DNA of 64,000 nt from Myxococcus guangdongensis. Its GTDB lineage: Bacteria; Myxococcota; Myxococcia; Myxococcales; Myxococcaceae. Positions 9,693 to 17,360 of this stretch are shown here, piece by piece. The DNA is taken from positions 124,001 through 188,000 of the forward strand of contig NZ_JAJVKW010000017.1 in assembly GCF_024198255.1 (NCBI RefSeq). The letters run 5' to 3'. A model generated the notes under the pieces. That model had not been told where the DNA came from. It did not search any database and saw only the letters and a program-made list of their open reading frames with translations. The first letter of the stretch is position 1, and every line of letters begins with the position of its first letter. Made by a program: the position numbers and the translations under genes.

Positions 9693-9730
9693 AGAAAACA
9701 AAAAGGCTCCCGGGTTTCCCTGGGAGCCTT
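9693..9730 (-). terminator. intrinsic terminator of the distal tRNA-Gly
   Basis: A 9-bp stem AAGGCTCCC/GGGAGCCTT (9703-9711 with 9722-9730) with an inner GGG/CCC pairing is followed, on the minus strand, by a T-rich run (TTTTTGTTTTC). It lies 5 nt past the CCA end of the tRNA at 9736-9810. A classical rho-independent terminator. Confidence 0.9.
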
Positions 9731-9735
9731 CGTTC

Positions 9736-9810
9736 TGGAGCGGGAAAAGGGATTTGAACCCTCGACCCTCGCCTTGGCAAGGCGATGCTCTACCGCTGAG
9801 CTATTCCCGC
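9736..9810 (-). tRNA. tRNA-Gly (anticodon GCC), copy 1
   Basis: 75 nt including an encoded CCA (9738-9736). The acceptor arm GCGGGAA (from 9810) pairs with TTCCCGC, the discriminator is T(U), as usual for bacterial tRNA-Gly, the D arm is GCTC...GAGC, the anticodon loop CTTGCCAAG has GCC at 9778-9776, and the T arm contains GGTTCAAATCC. It reads GGC/GGT glycine codons. The sequence is identical to the copy 165 bp upstream. No good promoter is visible in the 50 bp between it and the preceding terminator. Confidence 0.97.
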
Positions 9811-9860
9811 ATCACGTACCGCGACGTCTCAACCTTCCGGCGCCCGCACCTTCTCCAGGT

Positions 9861-9896
9861 GAAAACAAAAGGCCCCCTGGTTTCCCAAGGGGCCTT
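9861..9896 (-). terminator. intrinsic terminator between the two tRNA-Gly genes
   Basis: Stem AAGGCCCC/GGGGCCTT (9869-9876 with 9889-9896) plus a GAAA-type loop, followed on the minus strand by TTTTGTTTTC. It lies 4 nt past the CCA end of copy 2. It differs in sequence from the terminator of copy 1, so it is not just part of an exact duplication. Confidence 0.9.
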
Positions 9897-9900
9897 CTTT

Positions 9901-9975
9901 TGGAGCGGGAAAAGGGATTTGAACCCTCGACCCTCGCCTTGGCAAGGCGATGCTCTACCGCTGAGCTATTCCCGC
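9901..9975 (-). tRNA. tRNA-Gly (anticodon GCC), copy 2
   Basis: 75 nt with encoded CCA (9903-9901). Every base matches copy 1, including the GCC anticodon (9943-9941). It is the promoter-proximal copy: a good promoter lies 54 bp upstream (10029-10057), leaving a leader of roughly 45 nt for RNase P to remove. Confidence 0.97.
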
Positions 9976-10028
9976 ATCAGGCACCGCTTCAGCCGCGTCG
10001 CGTCAGCGCCGCGCCCGAAGTGAGGTGG

Positions 10029-10057
10029 GGTATACAGAGGCCTCCCAACGGCGTCAA
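10029..10057 (-). promoter_or_regulatory. sigma-70-type promoter of the tRNA-Gly genes
   Basis: On the minus strand TTGACG (10057-10052) is separated by exactly 17 bp from TATACC (10034-10029). Both boxes match the housekeeping consensus well in a very GC-rich genome, and the promoter points straight at the tRNA genes. It sits at the 3' end of pgsA, whose stop codon is at 10054, so the -35 box overlaps the end of that gene. Confidence 0.8.
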
Positions 10058-10743
10058 ACACTTTTCGCGATCGGCGCCTCGTCTCCTCGCTTCGCGAGCA
10101 TGGCGAGGAAGGCCCGGAAGTAGACGACCGCGCTCCACACGGAGAACGCGCCGGACAGGTAGACGAGCACCTTGCCCACGAGGTTGTAGTCCACGGGCGT
10201 GCTGAACGAGCCGAGCGTCAGCGGGTGCACGTAGTGGACGCACAGGGAGATGATGCCCACGAGCTGAAGGGACGTCTTCCACTTCCCCTCCTGGCCGGCG
10301 GCGATGACCATGCCCTCGCTGGCGGCGATGGTGCGCAGGCCGCTGACGATGAGCTCGCGGGCGAGCAGGACGATGACCACCCACGCCGCGATGCGTCCGA
10401 GCCGCACCATCATCACCAGGGCCGCCATGGCGATGAGCTTGTCGGCCAGGGGGTCCATGAACTTGCCGACCACGGTGATGAGGTTCCACTTGCGCGCCAG
10501 GTAGCCGTCGATGACGTCGGTGATGGCGGCGACGGCGAAGACGAGGCCCGCGAACAGGGAGCTGAGCGGGTCTCCGTCGTACATGAGCCAGACGAACGGG
10601 GGGATGAGGAAGATGCGCCCCAGCGTCAGCATGTTGGGCAGGTTCCAGAACTCCTGCACCAGCACGCTCGGCTTGCGCTCGGCGCGCCGGCGCGCCCGCT
10701 CCTCCCGCTTGCGCTGTTTGCGAATCGCTCGGTCGGTGGCCAT
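10054..10743 (-). CDS. pgsA: CDP-diacylglycerol-glycerol-3-phosphate 3-phosphatidyltransferase
   Basis: 229 residues from ATG 10743 (MATDRAIRKQRKREE), which has AAGG 8 nt upstream; an in-frame upstream start would overlap the preceding gene. The CDP-alcohol phosphatidyltransferase signature D-G-x2-A-R-x8-G-x3-D-x3-D is seen as DGYLAR...GKFMDPLADK near residues 80-105. The enzyme makes phosphatidylglycerol phosphate at the inner membrane; several hydrophobic helices are visible. The N-terminal ~30 residues are unusually basic (RKREERARRRAERK) compared with other PgsA proteins and should stay cytoplasmic. It follows the TPR-AIM24 gene by 10 bp, so the two are likely co-transcribed. Confidence 0.93.
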   Translation of the reverse strand: MATDRAIRKQRKREERARRRAERKPSVLVQEFWNLPNMLTLGRIFLIPPFVWLMYDGDPLSSLFAGLVFAVAAITDVIDGYLARKWNLITVVGKFMDPLADKLIAMAALVMMVRLGRIAAWVVIVLLARELIVSGLRTIAASEGMVIAAGQEGKWKTSLQLVGIISLCVHYVHPLTLGSFSTPVDYNLVGKVLVYLSGAFSVWSAVVYFRAFLAMLAKRGDEAPIAKSV

Positions 10744-10753
10744 GGCGCACCTT

Positions 10754-12499
10754 CTAGCGGACCCCGAGGGCGATGAGGGCAAAACCTTCGCCCCCCAGCT
10801 CCACCGCCGTGCGCAGCGACTCGCCGGAGGTGGACTTGAGCAGCGGCACCACGCGAGGTGTCAGGTTGCCCTGCCATCCGACCAGGTGTGTCAGCGGCAC
10901 CGTCACCGGCGCCTCCGGGCGCACCGCCACCGAGCGCAGCGGCCCGGGGAGGCTCAGCAGCACCTGTCCCTGACCGCGCAGGTGGACCAGGTCCAGGTCC
11001 GGCGCGATGTCCGACGGCACCCGGCCGTTCTCGAACATCACCGGCTCCTCGAAGGCGAAGACGTTCTCGTCGCGGAAGTAGGCGGAGTCCTCGCCCAGGT
11101 CCACCGCCAGGAACGTGCGGCGCTCGGAGGGCTCCAGGTGGAGCAGGCCCCGTCCCCGGGCGCGAACCATGCGCGAGGCGCCTTCACCGAAGGGCTTGTC
11201 CGTCGCCCGCCCGCGGAAGCGCTTCATCTCGGGCTGGAACGCGAGCTGCCCCTCGAGCGCCACCAGGCCGTCCAGCCGGGTGAGCAGCTCCGTGTCCACC
11301 GCGATGCGGAAGCGGCCCTCACCGAGTGCGAAGGGTCCACTCCCCCGCTCCGAGTCCAGGGCCAGCGAGGGCGCGAGCACCGTGAGGAGCGGCGCGGAGG
11401 CGGCCGTCTCGCGCGCCGGGCTGGGCCGCGCGGCGACCTTGGTGAGCTGGAGCCGCGACAGCGGCACCGAGGAGGTCGCGGCGGAGGACTCGTCCCCGGC
11501 GGGGACCGTGCCCGCCGGCGCGGATGAAACCGGCGCGGGGGACGTACCCGAGCCCGCCTGGGGAGACTCGGCATGCGCGCCCGTCGCGCCGGACGCCCCC
11601 ACGGTCGTGACGGAGCCCGCCATGGAGGCCACTCCGGGCGCGCCCACCGCACCCGTTGCGGACACTCCGAGGGCGCCAGTCGCCGCGGATGTCAGCGACG
11701 CACCCTGCGAGCCACCCGCCACGGATGAGCCCGACACACCCTGCCCGCCGCCCGTTGCGAAGGCTCCCGACGCACCTGGAGCGCGCCCCGTGGAGGATGA
11801 ACCCGACGCACCCGCACGCCCCGTCTCCTCGCGGGCCTGCGCCTCGGAGGCAGCGGACTCCGACTCACCATCGCCCAGCGCACTGGGCCCCTCGTCCTCG
11901 GCGAAGCGGATCTCCTCTTCCTCCGGCTCCGGAGGCTGCGCCCGCACGGGAGCCGGGCTCTCCACGCGCGCGGCGGGAGGCGGCACAGGCGCGGGCGTGG
12001 CGCGGGCGAAGTTCTCCCCGGCGATGGCGCGGGACATCTTCTCCGCCATCGCGTCGCTGCCCGCGAGCAGGAAGTGCTCGCGCGCGCGTCCGTACTCGCC
12101 CATCTGCGCGAGCGCCAGGCCCAGGTAGTTCTGCGCCTTCTGGTGCTCGGGCGACAGGTCCGTGGCCGTCTCGAACTCGCGCACCGCGCGCTGCAGCGCG
12201 TTCGTCTTCAGGTACACCAACCCCAGGTTGACCCGCAGCGTCGGGTCCACCGGGTTGTCGCGCACGAGCATCTCGTAGAGCTCGGCCGCCCTGTCGAACA
12301 TGCCGAGCTTGAAGAAGCACAGCCCCAGCAGGTTCTGCGCCTTCTCGTTGCGAGGCTGGAGCTGGTGGGCACGCTCCAGGAAGCTCCTGGCCTCGATGAC
12401 CTTGTTGGCCGCCAGCAGCTCTCCACCACGCTGGAGCTGCTGGAGGAACTCGTCGTCAGCGGGGCTCGTCTCCGGCCGCCCCTTCACGCGCGTCGTCAT
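10754..12499 (-). CDS. TPR protein with Gly/Ala/Ser-rich linker and C-terminal AIM24-like domain
   Basis: 581 residues. Residues ~15-165 contain about four tetratricopeptide repeats (for example AQNLLGLCFFKLGMFDRAAE and AQNYLGLALAQMGEYGRARE). Residues ~165-345 are low complexity, first Pro/Glu-rich, then a Gly-Ala-Ser-Thr stretch with irregular repeats of the GASGSS/GGxQGxS type. From residue ~347 an all-beta domain resembles the AIM24 (DUF124) family, including the late VPLTHLVGWQGNLTPRV block. AIM24 proteins have no well-settled bacterial function; TPRs suggest a scaffold. No signal peptide is visible, so it is probably cytoplasmic. Its start overlaps the end of the lytic transglycosylase gene by 44 bp. 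Confidence 0.8.
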   Translation of the reverse strand: MTTRVKGRPETSPADDEFLQQLQRGGELLAANKVIEARSFLERAHQLQPRNEKAQNLLGLCFFKLGMFDRAAELYEMLVRDNPVDPTLRVNLGLVYLKTNALQRAVREFETATDLSPEHQKAQNYLGLALAQMGEYGRAREHFLLAGSDAMAEKMSRAIAGENFARATPAPVPPPAARVESPAPVRAQPPEPEEEEIRFAEDEGPSALGDGESESAASEAQAREETGRAGASGSSSTGRAPGASGAFATGGGQGVSGSSVAGGSQGASLTSAATGALGVSATGAVGAPGVASMAGSVTTVGASGATGAHAESPQAGSGTSPAPVSSAPAGTVPAGDESSAATSSVPLSRLQLTKVAARPSPARETAASAPLLTVLAPSLALDSERGSGPFALGEGRFRIAVDTELLTRLDGLVALEGQLAFQPEMKRFRGRATDKPFGEGASRMVRARGRGLLHLEPSERRTFLAVDLGEDSAYFRDENVFAFEEPVMFENGRVPSDIAPDLDLVHLRGQGQVLLSLPGPLRSVAVRPEAPVTVPLTHLVGWQGNLTPRVVPLLKSTSGESLRTAVELGGEGFALIALGVR

Positions 12500-13145
12500 T
12501 CTGGGATGTGAGCTCGCGGGGTCCGCTCTCGGCGGGTCGCTCGCGCTCCTTGTAGTGGTAGTAGAGCTGGAGCACCTTGCGCACGTACCCCTGCGTCTCT
12601 TCGTACGGGGGCACCTTGCCGCCGTAGCGCTTCACCGCGTCCGGGCCCGCGTTGTACGCGGCAATCATCTTCACCATGTCGCCGTCGAACATGTTGGCGA
12701 GCACGCGCAGATAGCGCACCCCGCCCTCGATGTTGTCGCGCTCGTCGAAGATGTCCTTCACGTACATGTCCGACGCGGTGCCCGGCATCAACTGCATCAA
12801 TCCGCTCGCGCCCTTGTGGCTCAGCGCGTTCTTATTGAAGTTGCTCTCCGCGTGCATGATGGCGCGCACGAGCGCCGTCGGGATGCGGTAGCGCACCGCC
12901 GCCGCGGCGATGTGCGGGTCCAGGTCCGGCGGCGTGCGCGAGCGTCCCACGACCGGACGGCTCTTCGCCGGCGGCGGGGTGAACGCGCCCTTCATCTTCT
13001 TCGCACCCTTGGAGCCCGTCGGCGGCACGTTCGTGTAGACGATGGTCCCGTCCTTCTCCACGTACCGGTAGATGGACTCGGACGCCCCCGCCCATGACGG
13101 GAGGCCCAGCACGGCACAGAGCATGAGCGCGGGAATGGCTCGCAT
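12456..13145 (-). CDS. lytic transglycosylase (SLT domain) with N-terminal DUF4124-like segment
   Basis: 229 residues from ATG 13145 with GAGGG 6 nt upstream. Residues 1-22 form a signal peptide ending in AGA/ASE, so the enzyme is periplasmic. Residues ~24-45 (YRYVEKDGTIVYTNVPP) match the DUF4124 motif often found before SLT domains. The SLT domain (~85-200) has the catalytic Glu in IMHAESNFN (near residue 99), then GLMQLMP and AAYNAGP. It would cleave the beta-1,4 bond between MurNAc and GlcNAc with formation of 1,6-anhydro ends. The C-terminal ~25 residues are charged and lie in the part that overlaps the next gene. Confidence 0.92.
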   Translation of the reverse strand: MRAIPALMLCAVLGLPSWAGASESIYRYVEKDGTIVYTNVPPTGSKGAKKMKGAFTPPPAKSRPVVGRSRTPPDLDPHIAAAAVRYRIPTALVRAIMHAESNFNKNALSHKGASGLMQLMPGTASDMYVKDIFDERDNIEGGVRYLRVLANMFDGDMVKMIAAYNAGPDAVKRYGGKVPPYEETQGYVRKVLQLYYHYKERERPAESGPRELTSQNDDAREGAAGDEPR

Positions 13146-13210
13146 ATCGGCCCTCGAACCTTAGACACACGCAGGAAAGTCCTCAAGAAAACGCCTTGTT
13201 TCCAGCACTT

Positions 13211-13227
13211 ACAGCCGTTAAGGCTGT
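13211..13227 (+). promoter_or_regulatory. inverted repeat in the nadB leader
   Basis: ACAGCC (13211-13216) and GGCTGT (13222-13227) flank a 5-nt spacer that contains the probable Shine-Dalgarno TAAGG. The element ends 5 nt before the nadB ATG. It could be an operator or a hairpin hiding the ribosome-binding site. The divergent spacer (13146-13232) is only 87 bp. Confidence 0.35.
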
Positions 13228-13232
13228 TGGCC

Positions 13233-14822
13233 ATGCCCCATCGGTTCGACTTTCTCGTCCTGGGAGGCGGCGTGGCGGGCCTCTCCTTCGCCCTCCAGGC
13301 GGCCCGGCATGGCACCGTGGCGGTGCTGACCAAGCGCGAGCGAGGCGAGAGCAACACGGCCTACGCCCAGGGTGGCATCGCCAGCGTGCTGGCCCCCACC
13401 GACTCCTTCGACGCCCACATCGAGGACACCCTCGTCGCGGGCGCGGGCCTGTGCCACCGGGACGCGGTGGAGGTGACGGTGCGCGAGGGCCCCGAGCGCG
13501 TGCGGGAGCTCGTCACGCTGGGCGCGGAGTTCAACCGGCAGACCTCCGGCGAGTTCGACCTGACGCGCGAGGGCGGCCACTCCGCGCGGCGCATCATCCA
13601 CTCGGGTGACATCACCGGGCGCGAGGTGCAGCGCGCGCTGCTCGCGAAGTGCGACGAGACGCCCAACATCACCTTCTTCACCAACACGGCCGCCATCGAC
13701 CTCATCCTGGACCGACGTCTGCCCAGGCCTGGCAGCAGCCGGTGTCTGGGCGCGTACGCGCTCCTAGAGAACGGCGGCATCGAGCGCTTCCTCGCGAAGG
13801 TGACGGTGCTGGCCACCGGCGGCGCGGGCAAGGTGTACCTGTACACGTCCAACCCGGACGTGGCCACGGGGGACGGGGTCGCCATGGCGTACCGCGCGGG
13901 CGCGCAGGTGGCGAACATGGAGTTCTACCAGTTCCACCCCACCTGCCTCTTCCACCCGGAGGCCAAGAGCTTCCTCATCAGCGAGGCCCTGCGCGGCGAG
14001 GGCGGCAAGCTGCGACTCAAGGGCGGGCAGACGTTCATGGAGCGCTATCACCCGCTGGGCGCGCTCGCCCCGCGCGACGTGGTGGCGCGCGCCATCGACG
14101 CGGAGATGAAGCGCACTGGCGACGAGTGTGTCTACCTGGACATGACGCACATGGGCCGGGCGTTCCTCACCGAGCGCTTCCCCAACATCTACGCCACCTG
14201 CAAGGCGTTCAACATCGACATGGCCGTACAGCCCATCCCCGTCGTCCCCGCGGCCCACTACCAGTGCGGCGGCGTGGTGACGGACCTGCACGGGCGCACG
14301 TCGGTGCCGGGCCTGTACGCCATCGGTGAGGTGTCCTGCACGGGACTGCACGGCGCCAACCGGCTCGCGTCCAACTCGCTCTTGGAGGGGCTCGTCTTCG
14401 GACAGCGCGCCGTGAAGGTCGCGGCGGAGGAGCTGGCGTCGCTGCCCACCCCGCGCGAGGACCCGCCGGAGTGGGACCCTGGCAGCGCGGTGGAGTCCGA
14501 CGAGAGCGTCGTCGTCAGCCACAACTGGGACGAGATCCGCCGGCTCATGTGGAACTACGTGGGCATCGTCCGGACGGACAAGCGGCTGATGCGCGCGCGC
14601 CGCCGGCTGGAGCTGTTGCGCGAGGAGATTCGTGATTACTACTGGCGCTTCGAGGTGACCCGGGACGTCATCGAGCTGCGCAACATCGCCGATGTGGCCC
14701 TGCTCATCGTCGACTGCGCCAGTCGTCGCAAGGAGAGTCGGGGACTGCACTTCACCCTCGACTATCCGCATCCCGATGACCACCACTGGCTGCGCGACAC
14801 CACCCTTTCCCGGGAGTTGTGA
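13233..14822 (+). CDS. nadB: L-aspartate oxidase
   Basis: 529 residues from ATG 13233; a TTG two codons upstream is a less likely start. The N-terminus has the FAD-binding FLVLGGGVAGLSFALQAA and TAYAQGGIASVL. The middle contains EFYQFHPTCLF, and the region SCTGLHGANRLASNSLLEG is diagnostic for the succinate dehydrogenase/fumarate reductase/NadB flavoprotein family. Length and the C-terminal helical domain fit NadB, not SdhA. The enzyme oxidises L-aspartate to iminoaspartate, the first step of de novo NAD synthesis. nadA and nadC are not nearby. It is the first gene of a plus-strand trio with the rhomboid and LOG genes. Confidence 0.95.
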   Translation: MPHRFDFLVLGGGVAGLSFALQAARHGTVAVLTKRERGESNTAYAQGGIASVLAPTDSFDAHIEDTLVAGAGLCHRDAVEVTVREGPERVRELVTLGAEFNRQTSGEFDLTREGGHSARRIIHSGDITGREVQRALLAKCDETPNITFFTNTAAIDLILDRRLPRPGSSRCLGAYALLENGGIERFLAKVTVLATGGAGKVYLYTSNPDVATGDGVAMAYRAGAQVANMEFYQFHPTCLFHPEAKSFLISEALRGEGGKLRLKGGQTFMERYHPLGALAPRDVVARAIDAEMKRTGDECVYLDMTHMGRAFLTERFPNIYATCKAFNIDMAVQPIPVVPAAHYQCGGVVTDLHGRTSVPGLYAIGEVSCTGLHGANRLASNSLLEGLVFGQRAVKVAAEELASLPTPREDPPEWDPGSAVESDESVVVSHNWDEIRRLMWNYVGIVRTDKRLMRARRRLELLREEIRDYYWRFEVTRDVIELRNIADVALLIVDCASRRKESRGLHFTLDYPHPDDHHWLRDTTLSREL

Positions 14823-14827
14823 GGGAC

Positions 14828-15553
14828 ATGTCCTCCGGACCGCGACACATCCTCGACGCGCCAGGTGGCGGACCTGACTCGCGCGGCGGAGGCCATCCGT
14901 TCGGCACGCCTCCCCCGCCCCAGGCACCGCAGCCTCGCCCGTGGGTCTGCTACGCCATCATCGGCCTGTGCGTGTCGGTCTTCCTCCTGGAGGAAGCCGG
15001 ACAGCTGCCGTCCTTCACCGCGCGGCAGCTCCCGCTGGGCGCGCTGTACGGCCCCGCGGTGCAGGAGGGCCAGTACTGGCGGCTGCTCGCGTGCGCGCTG
15101 GAGCACGGCGGCATCCTCCACCTCGTCTTCAACATGTCCGTGGTGGTGACGCTGGGGTTCACGCTGGAGCGCGGCATCGGCTCGCTGCGCTTCTTCGGCC
15201 TGTCGCTCGTCACCGCGCTGGGCGCATCCGTGTTCTCGCTGCTGTTCAACTTCGACACGCCCATGGTGGGCGCGTCCGGGATGATTCTCGGCTGGGCGGG
15301 CGCCATGCTGCCCATCGCCACGCGGCAGGGGCGACGGGAGCTGGGCATCTGGCTGGTGCAGGTGGCGGTGCTGAGCCTGTTGCCCTTCGTGAGCTGGTCG
15401 GGCCACCTGGGCGGCTTCCTCTTCGGCCTTCCGTGCGGCATCGCGCTTCGGCAGGGCCGACAGGTGTACGCGCTCGCGCTGCCCATCATCCTCTTCCTGT
15501 CGGCCCTGGTGGCCCTCTATGCGGCGCACCCCGAGCGGCGCGGAGCCTTCTGA
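14828..15553 (+). CDS. rhomboid family intramembrane serine protease
   Basis: 241 residues from ATG 14828; a GTG at 14819 overlapping the nadB stop (GTGA) is an alternative that adds three residues. After a Pro/Gly-rich cytoplasmic N-terminus (~35 residues) come about six hydrophobic helices. HGGILHLVFNM carries the H-x-x-x-x-N element of helix 2, VGASGMILG has the catalytic serine (GxS, near residue 150), and WSGHLGGFLFG carries the catalytic histidine (near residue 192). All rhomboid catalytic residues are therefore present. It should cut helices of membrane proteins in the inner membrane; the substrate is unknown. Translational coupling with nadB is likely from the spacing. Confidence 0.9.
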   Translation: MSSGPRHILDAPGGGPDSRGGGHPFGTPPPPQAPQPRPWVCYAIIGLCVSVFLLEEAGQLPSFTARQLPLGALYGPAVQEGQYWRLLACALEHGGILHLVFNMSVVVTLGFTLERGIGSLRFFGLSLVTALGASVFSLLFNFDTPMVGASGMILGWAGAMLPIATRQGRRELGIWLVQVAVLSLLPFVSWSGHLGGFLFGLPCGIALRQGRQVYALALPIILFLSALVALYAAHPERRGAF

Positions 15554-15554
15554 C

Positions 15555-16148
15555 ATGTCCGTGCGCAACATCTGCGTCTTCTGCGGCTCCAGGCCCGGCA
15601 CCCGCCCCGAGTACACCGAGGCCGCGCGCGAGCTGGGCACGGAGCTGGGCCGACGGGGGATGACGCTCGTCTACGGGGGCGCGAGCGTGGGACTGATGGG
15701 CACCGTGGCCGCCGCCACCCTCGCCGCGGGAGGCCAGGTGGTGGGCGTGCTGCCGCACTTCATGGGCGCGCGGGAGATTGCCCACCTGGGCCTCACCGAG
15801 CTCATCCGCGTGGACTCCATGCACGCGCGCAAGGCCCTCATGGCCACGCGCGCGGACGCCTTCGTCGCCCTGCCCGGCGGCTTCGGCACCCTGGACGAGC
15901 TCTTCGAAATCGTGACGTGGGCGCAGTTGGGGCTGCACCAGAAGCCCATGGGCCTGCTCGACACGCTCGGCTTCTTCCAGCCGCTGGTGGCGCTGTCCAG
16001 GCACCTGGCCGCCGAGGGCTTCGTCCCCGAGTCCCAGGCCCTGCCCTTCGCGGTGAATGCCTCGCCGGCCGCGCTGTTGGAGCGGCTCCAGGCCGGCCCC
16101 ACGCTCACCGTCACCGAGAAGTGGCTCAAGCGCCCCGAGCAGACCTGA
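15555..16148 (+). CDS. LOG family protein (nucleoside 5'-monophosphate phosphoribohydrolase type)
   Basis: 197 residues from ATG 15555, one base after the rhomboid stop codon. The Rossmann-like fold starts with RNICVFCGSRPGTRPEY and carries the family signature PGGFGTLDELFE, with RKALMATRADAFVALPGG before it. This matches the LOG/TIGR00730 family, whose characterised members release ribose 5-phosphate from cytokinin nucleotides or, in bacteria, act on AMP-like nucleotides. The native substrate cannot be told. It ends 16 bp from the convergent lipoprotein gene. Confidence 0.92.
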   Translation: MSVRNICVFCGSRPGTRPEYTEAARELGTELGRRGMTLVYGGASVGLMGTVAAATLAAGGQVVGVLPHFMGAREIAHLGLTELIRVDSMHARKALMATRADAFVALPGGFGTLDELFEIVTWAQLGLHQKPMGLLDTLGFFQPLVALSRHLAAEGFVPESQALPFAVNASPAALLERLQAGPTLTVTEKWLKRPEQT

Positions 16149-16164
16149 GGCGCGAGCCGTTACG

Positions 16165-16797
16165 TTACTGCGCGGAGACCTTCATCTCCGCCTGCCCCAG
16201 CGACGAGGCCAGCCGGAACGTGACGTGCTCGGTGCCCGGGGGAATCACGGGCTGGCCGCTGCTCATCACCGTGGGGAACTGCACCTCGTACCCCACCCAG
16301 AAGACGTTGGTGTACGGGTAGTAGGCGCGCATCTCCATGTCCGCGCGACCCAGGCGGCGGATGCGCACCGGCGTCACCTCACCCGCGGGCGTCACCAGCG
16401 CCATGCGCCAGATGGAGCGGCGGAAGTCGAAGTCGAGGTAGCGGTAGTCGTTGACGTGCACGCCGAGGAAGAACTCGTGCACCTGCGACGCCTCGGCGCG
16501 CTCCTCGGCGAGCAACTCCGCCACCTTCGCCTCGGGCAGCACCTGGAAGGCCGCCTGACGCTTCACGCGCGCCTCGCGGAAGGTCCACGTCTGCAGCGTC
16601 GCACCCGCGAACAGGCGCGTGTCGAAGCCGTCGTAGATCTCCTGGTTGCTCGTGTACTTCGCGAGCAGCTTGCGGTACCGCGACTCCGCGTTCTCGTCCT
16701 TCAGGGTGGGGGCCTGCTCACCCACGGCGATGGGAGGCAGGGGGGAACAGCCGGCCAGCGCGCCCAGCAGCGCTCCCGTCGCGAGCAGCTTCTTCAA
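16165..16797 (-). CDS. lipoprotein of unknown function
   Basis: 210 residues. The start is a TTG (16797-16795) that overlaps the pyrE TGA as TTGA, with AAGGA 9 nt upstream; from it the protein begins LKKLLATGALLGALAGCS, a textbook lipoprotein signal with lipobox LAGC. No ATG or GTG fits. The mature part is mixed charged and aromatic, ending in a probable beta-rich segment (YYPYTNVFWVGYEVQFP). I do not recognise the family. It is the last gene of the bactofilin-padC-pyrE series, and co-translation with pyrE is likely. Membrane side (inner or outer) is uncertain; residue +2 is Ser, which does not favour inner-membrane retention. Confidence 0.75.
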   Translation of the reverse strand: MKKLLATGALLGALAGCSPLPPIAVGEQAPTLKDENAESRYRKLLAKYTSNQEIYDGFDTRLFAGATLQTWTFREARVKRQAAFQVLPEAKVAELLAEERAEASQVHEFFLGVHVNDYRYLDFDFRRSIWRMALVTPAGEVTPVRIRRLGRADMEMRAYYPYTNVFWVGYEVQFPTVMSSGQPVIPPGTEHVTFRLASSLGQAEMKVSAQ

Positions 16798-17360
16798 GGG
16801 ATGAAGTCCTTGCGGGTGAACAGCGTGGTGAGACGGTGGCCCGCGGCCTCCACCGCCTCGCGCCCTCCCTCCAACCGGTCGACCAGGGCGAACGCCCCGA
16901 GCACCGTGAGCCCCTCGGCCTGGGCCCGCTCGATGGCCTTCAGCGTGGAGCCACCCGTCGTCACCACGTCCTCGACGATGGCCACCTTCGCGCCCGTGCC
17001 CAGCCCGCTCAGGCCTTCGATCCACTGGCCGGTGCCGTGGCCCTTGGGCTCCTTGCGGACGATGAAGGCGGAGAGCGGATAGCTGGAGAGGTAGCCCGTG
17101 AGACTCACCGCCGACGCGAGTGGATCCGCGCCGAGCGTCAGCCCGCCCACGCCCACCGCCTCCGGCGCCTCGCGGCGGATGGCGTCCAGGAACAGCCGAC
17201 CGATGAGGAAGTGCCCCTCGGCGAGCAGCGCCGTGCGCTTGCAGTCGATGTAGAAGTCGGACTCCTTGCCGGACGAGAGCACGACGCGGCGGCGCTCGAA
17301 GGAGCGCTGCGTGAGCAACTCCAACAGGCGGGCCCTGTCACGGGCGAGAGCATCCACCAT
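16794..17360 (-). CDS. pyrE: orotate phosphoribosyltransferase
   Basis: 188 residues from ATG 17360, whose first base is the last base of the padC TGA (TGATG); a GTG one codon earlier is also possible. The PRPP-binding signature VAIVEDVVTTGGST lies near residue 120, and FYIDCKRTALL and FIVRKEPKGHGTG are orotate-site blocks of PyrE. It converts orotate and PRPP to OMP in pyrimidine synthesis. Its place at the end of a cytoskeletal operon is unusual and may only mean shared transcription. Confidence 0.95.
   Translation of the reverse strand: MVDALARDRARLLELLTQRSFERRRVVLSSGKESDFYIDCKRTALLAEGHFLIGRLFLDAIRREAPEAVGVGGLTLGADPLASAVSLTGYLSSYPLSAFIVRKEPKGHGTGQWIEGLSGLGTGAKVAIVEDVVTTGGSTLKAIERAQAEGLTVLGAFALVDRLEGGREAVEAAGHRLTTLFTRKDFIP

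Noticed and set aside
6500..9757. Plus-strand frame of about 1085 codons opposite wzm, wzt and the large glycosyltransferase.
   Set aside because: No recognisable motif, unbalanced composition; the minus-strand genes have full catalytic motifs.
9811..9860. A separate promoter for the distal tRNA-Gly gene.
   Set aside because: TTGAGA is present but the only AT-rich candidate for a -10 box is 8 bp away instead of 16-18.
9636..10205. Plus-strand reading frames across the tRNA region encoding repeated EREKGFEPSTLALA or NPRPSPWQGDALPLSYSRI-like peptides.
   Set aside because: These are antisense reads of the two tRNA-Gly genes. The peptides are a known type of spurious annotation and the repeat comes from tRNA identity.
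13158..13186. TTGAGG-17-TAAGGT as a promoter of the lytic transglycosylase gene.
   Set aside because: The start site would fall inside the ribosome-binding site GAGGG just before the ATG, leaving no room for a leader.
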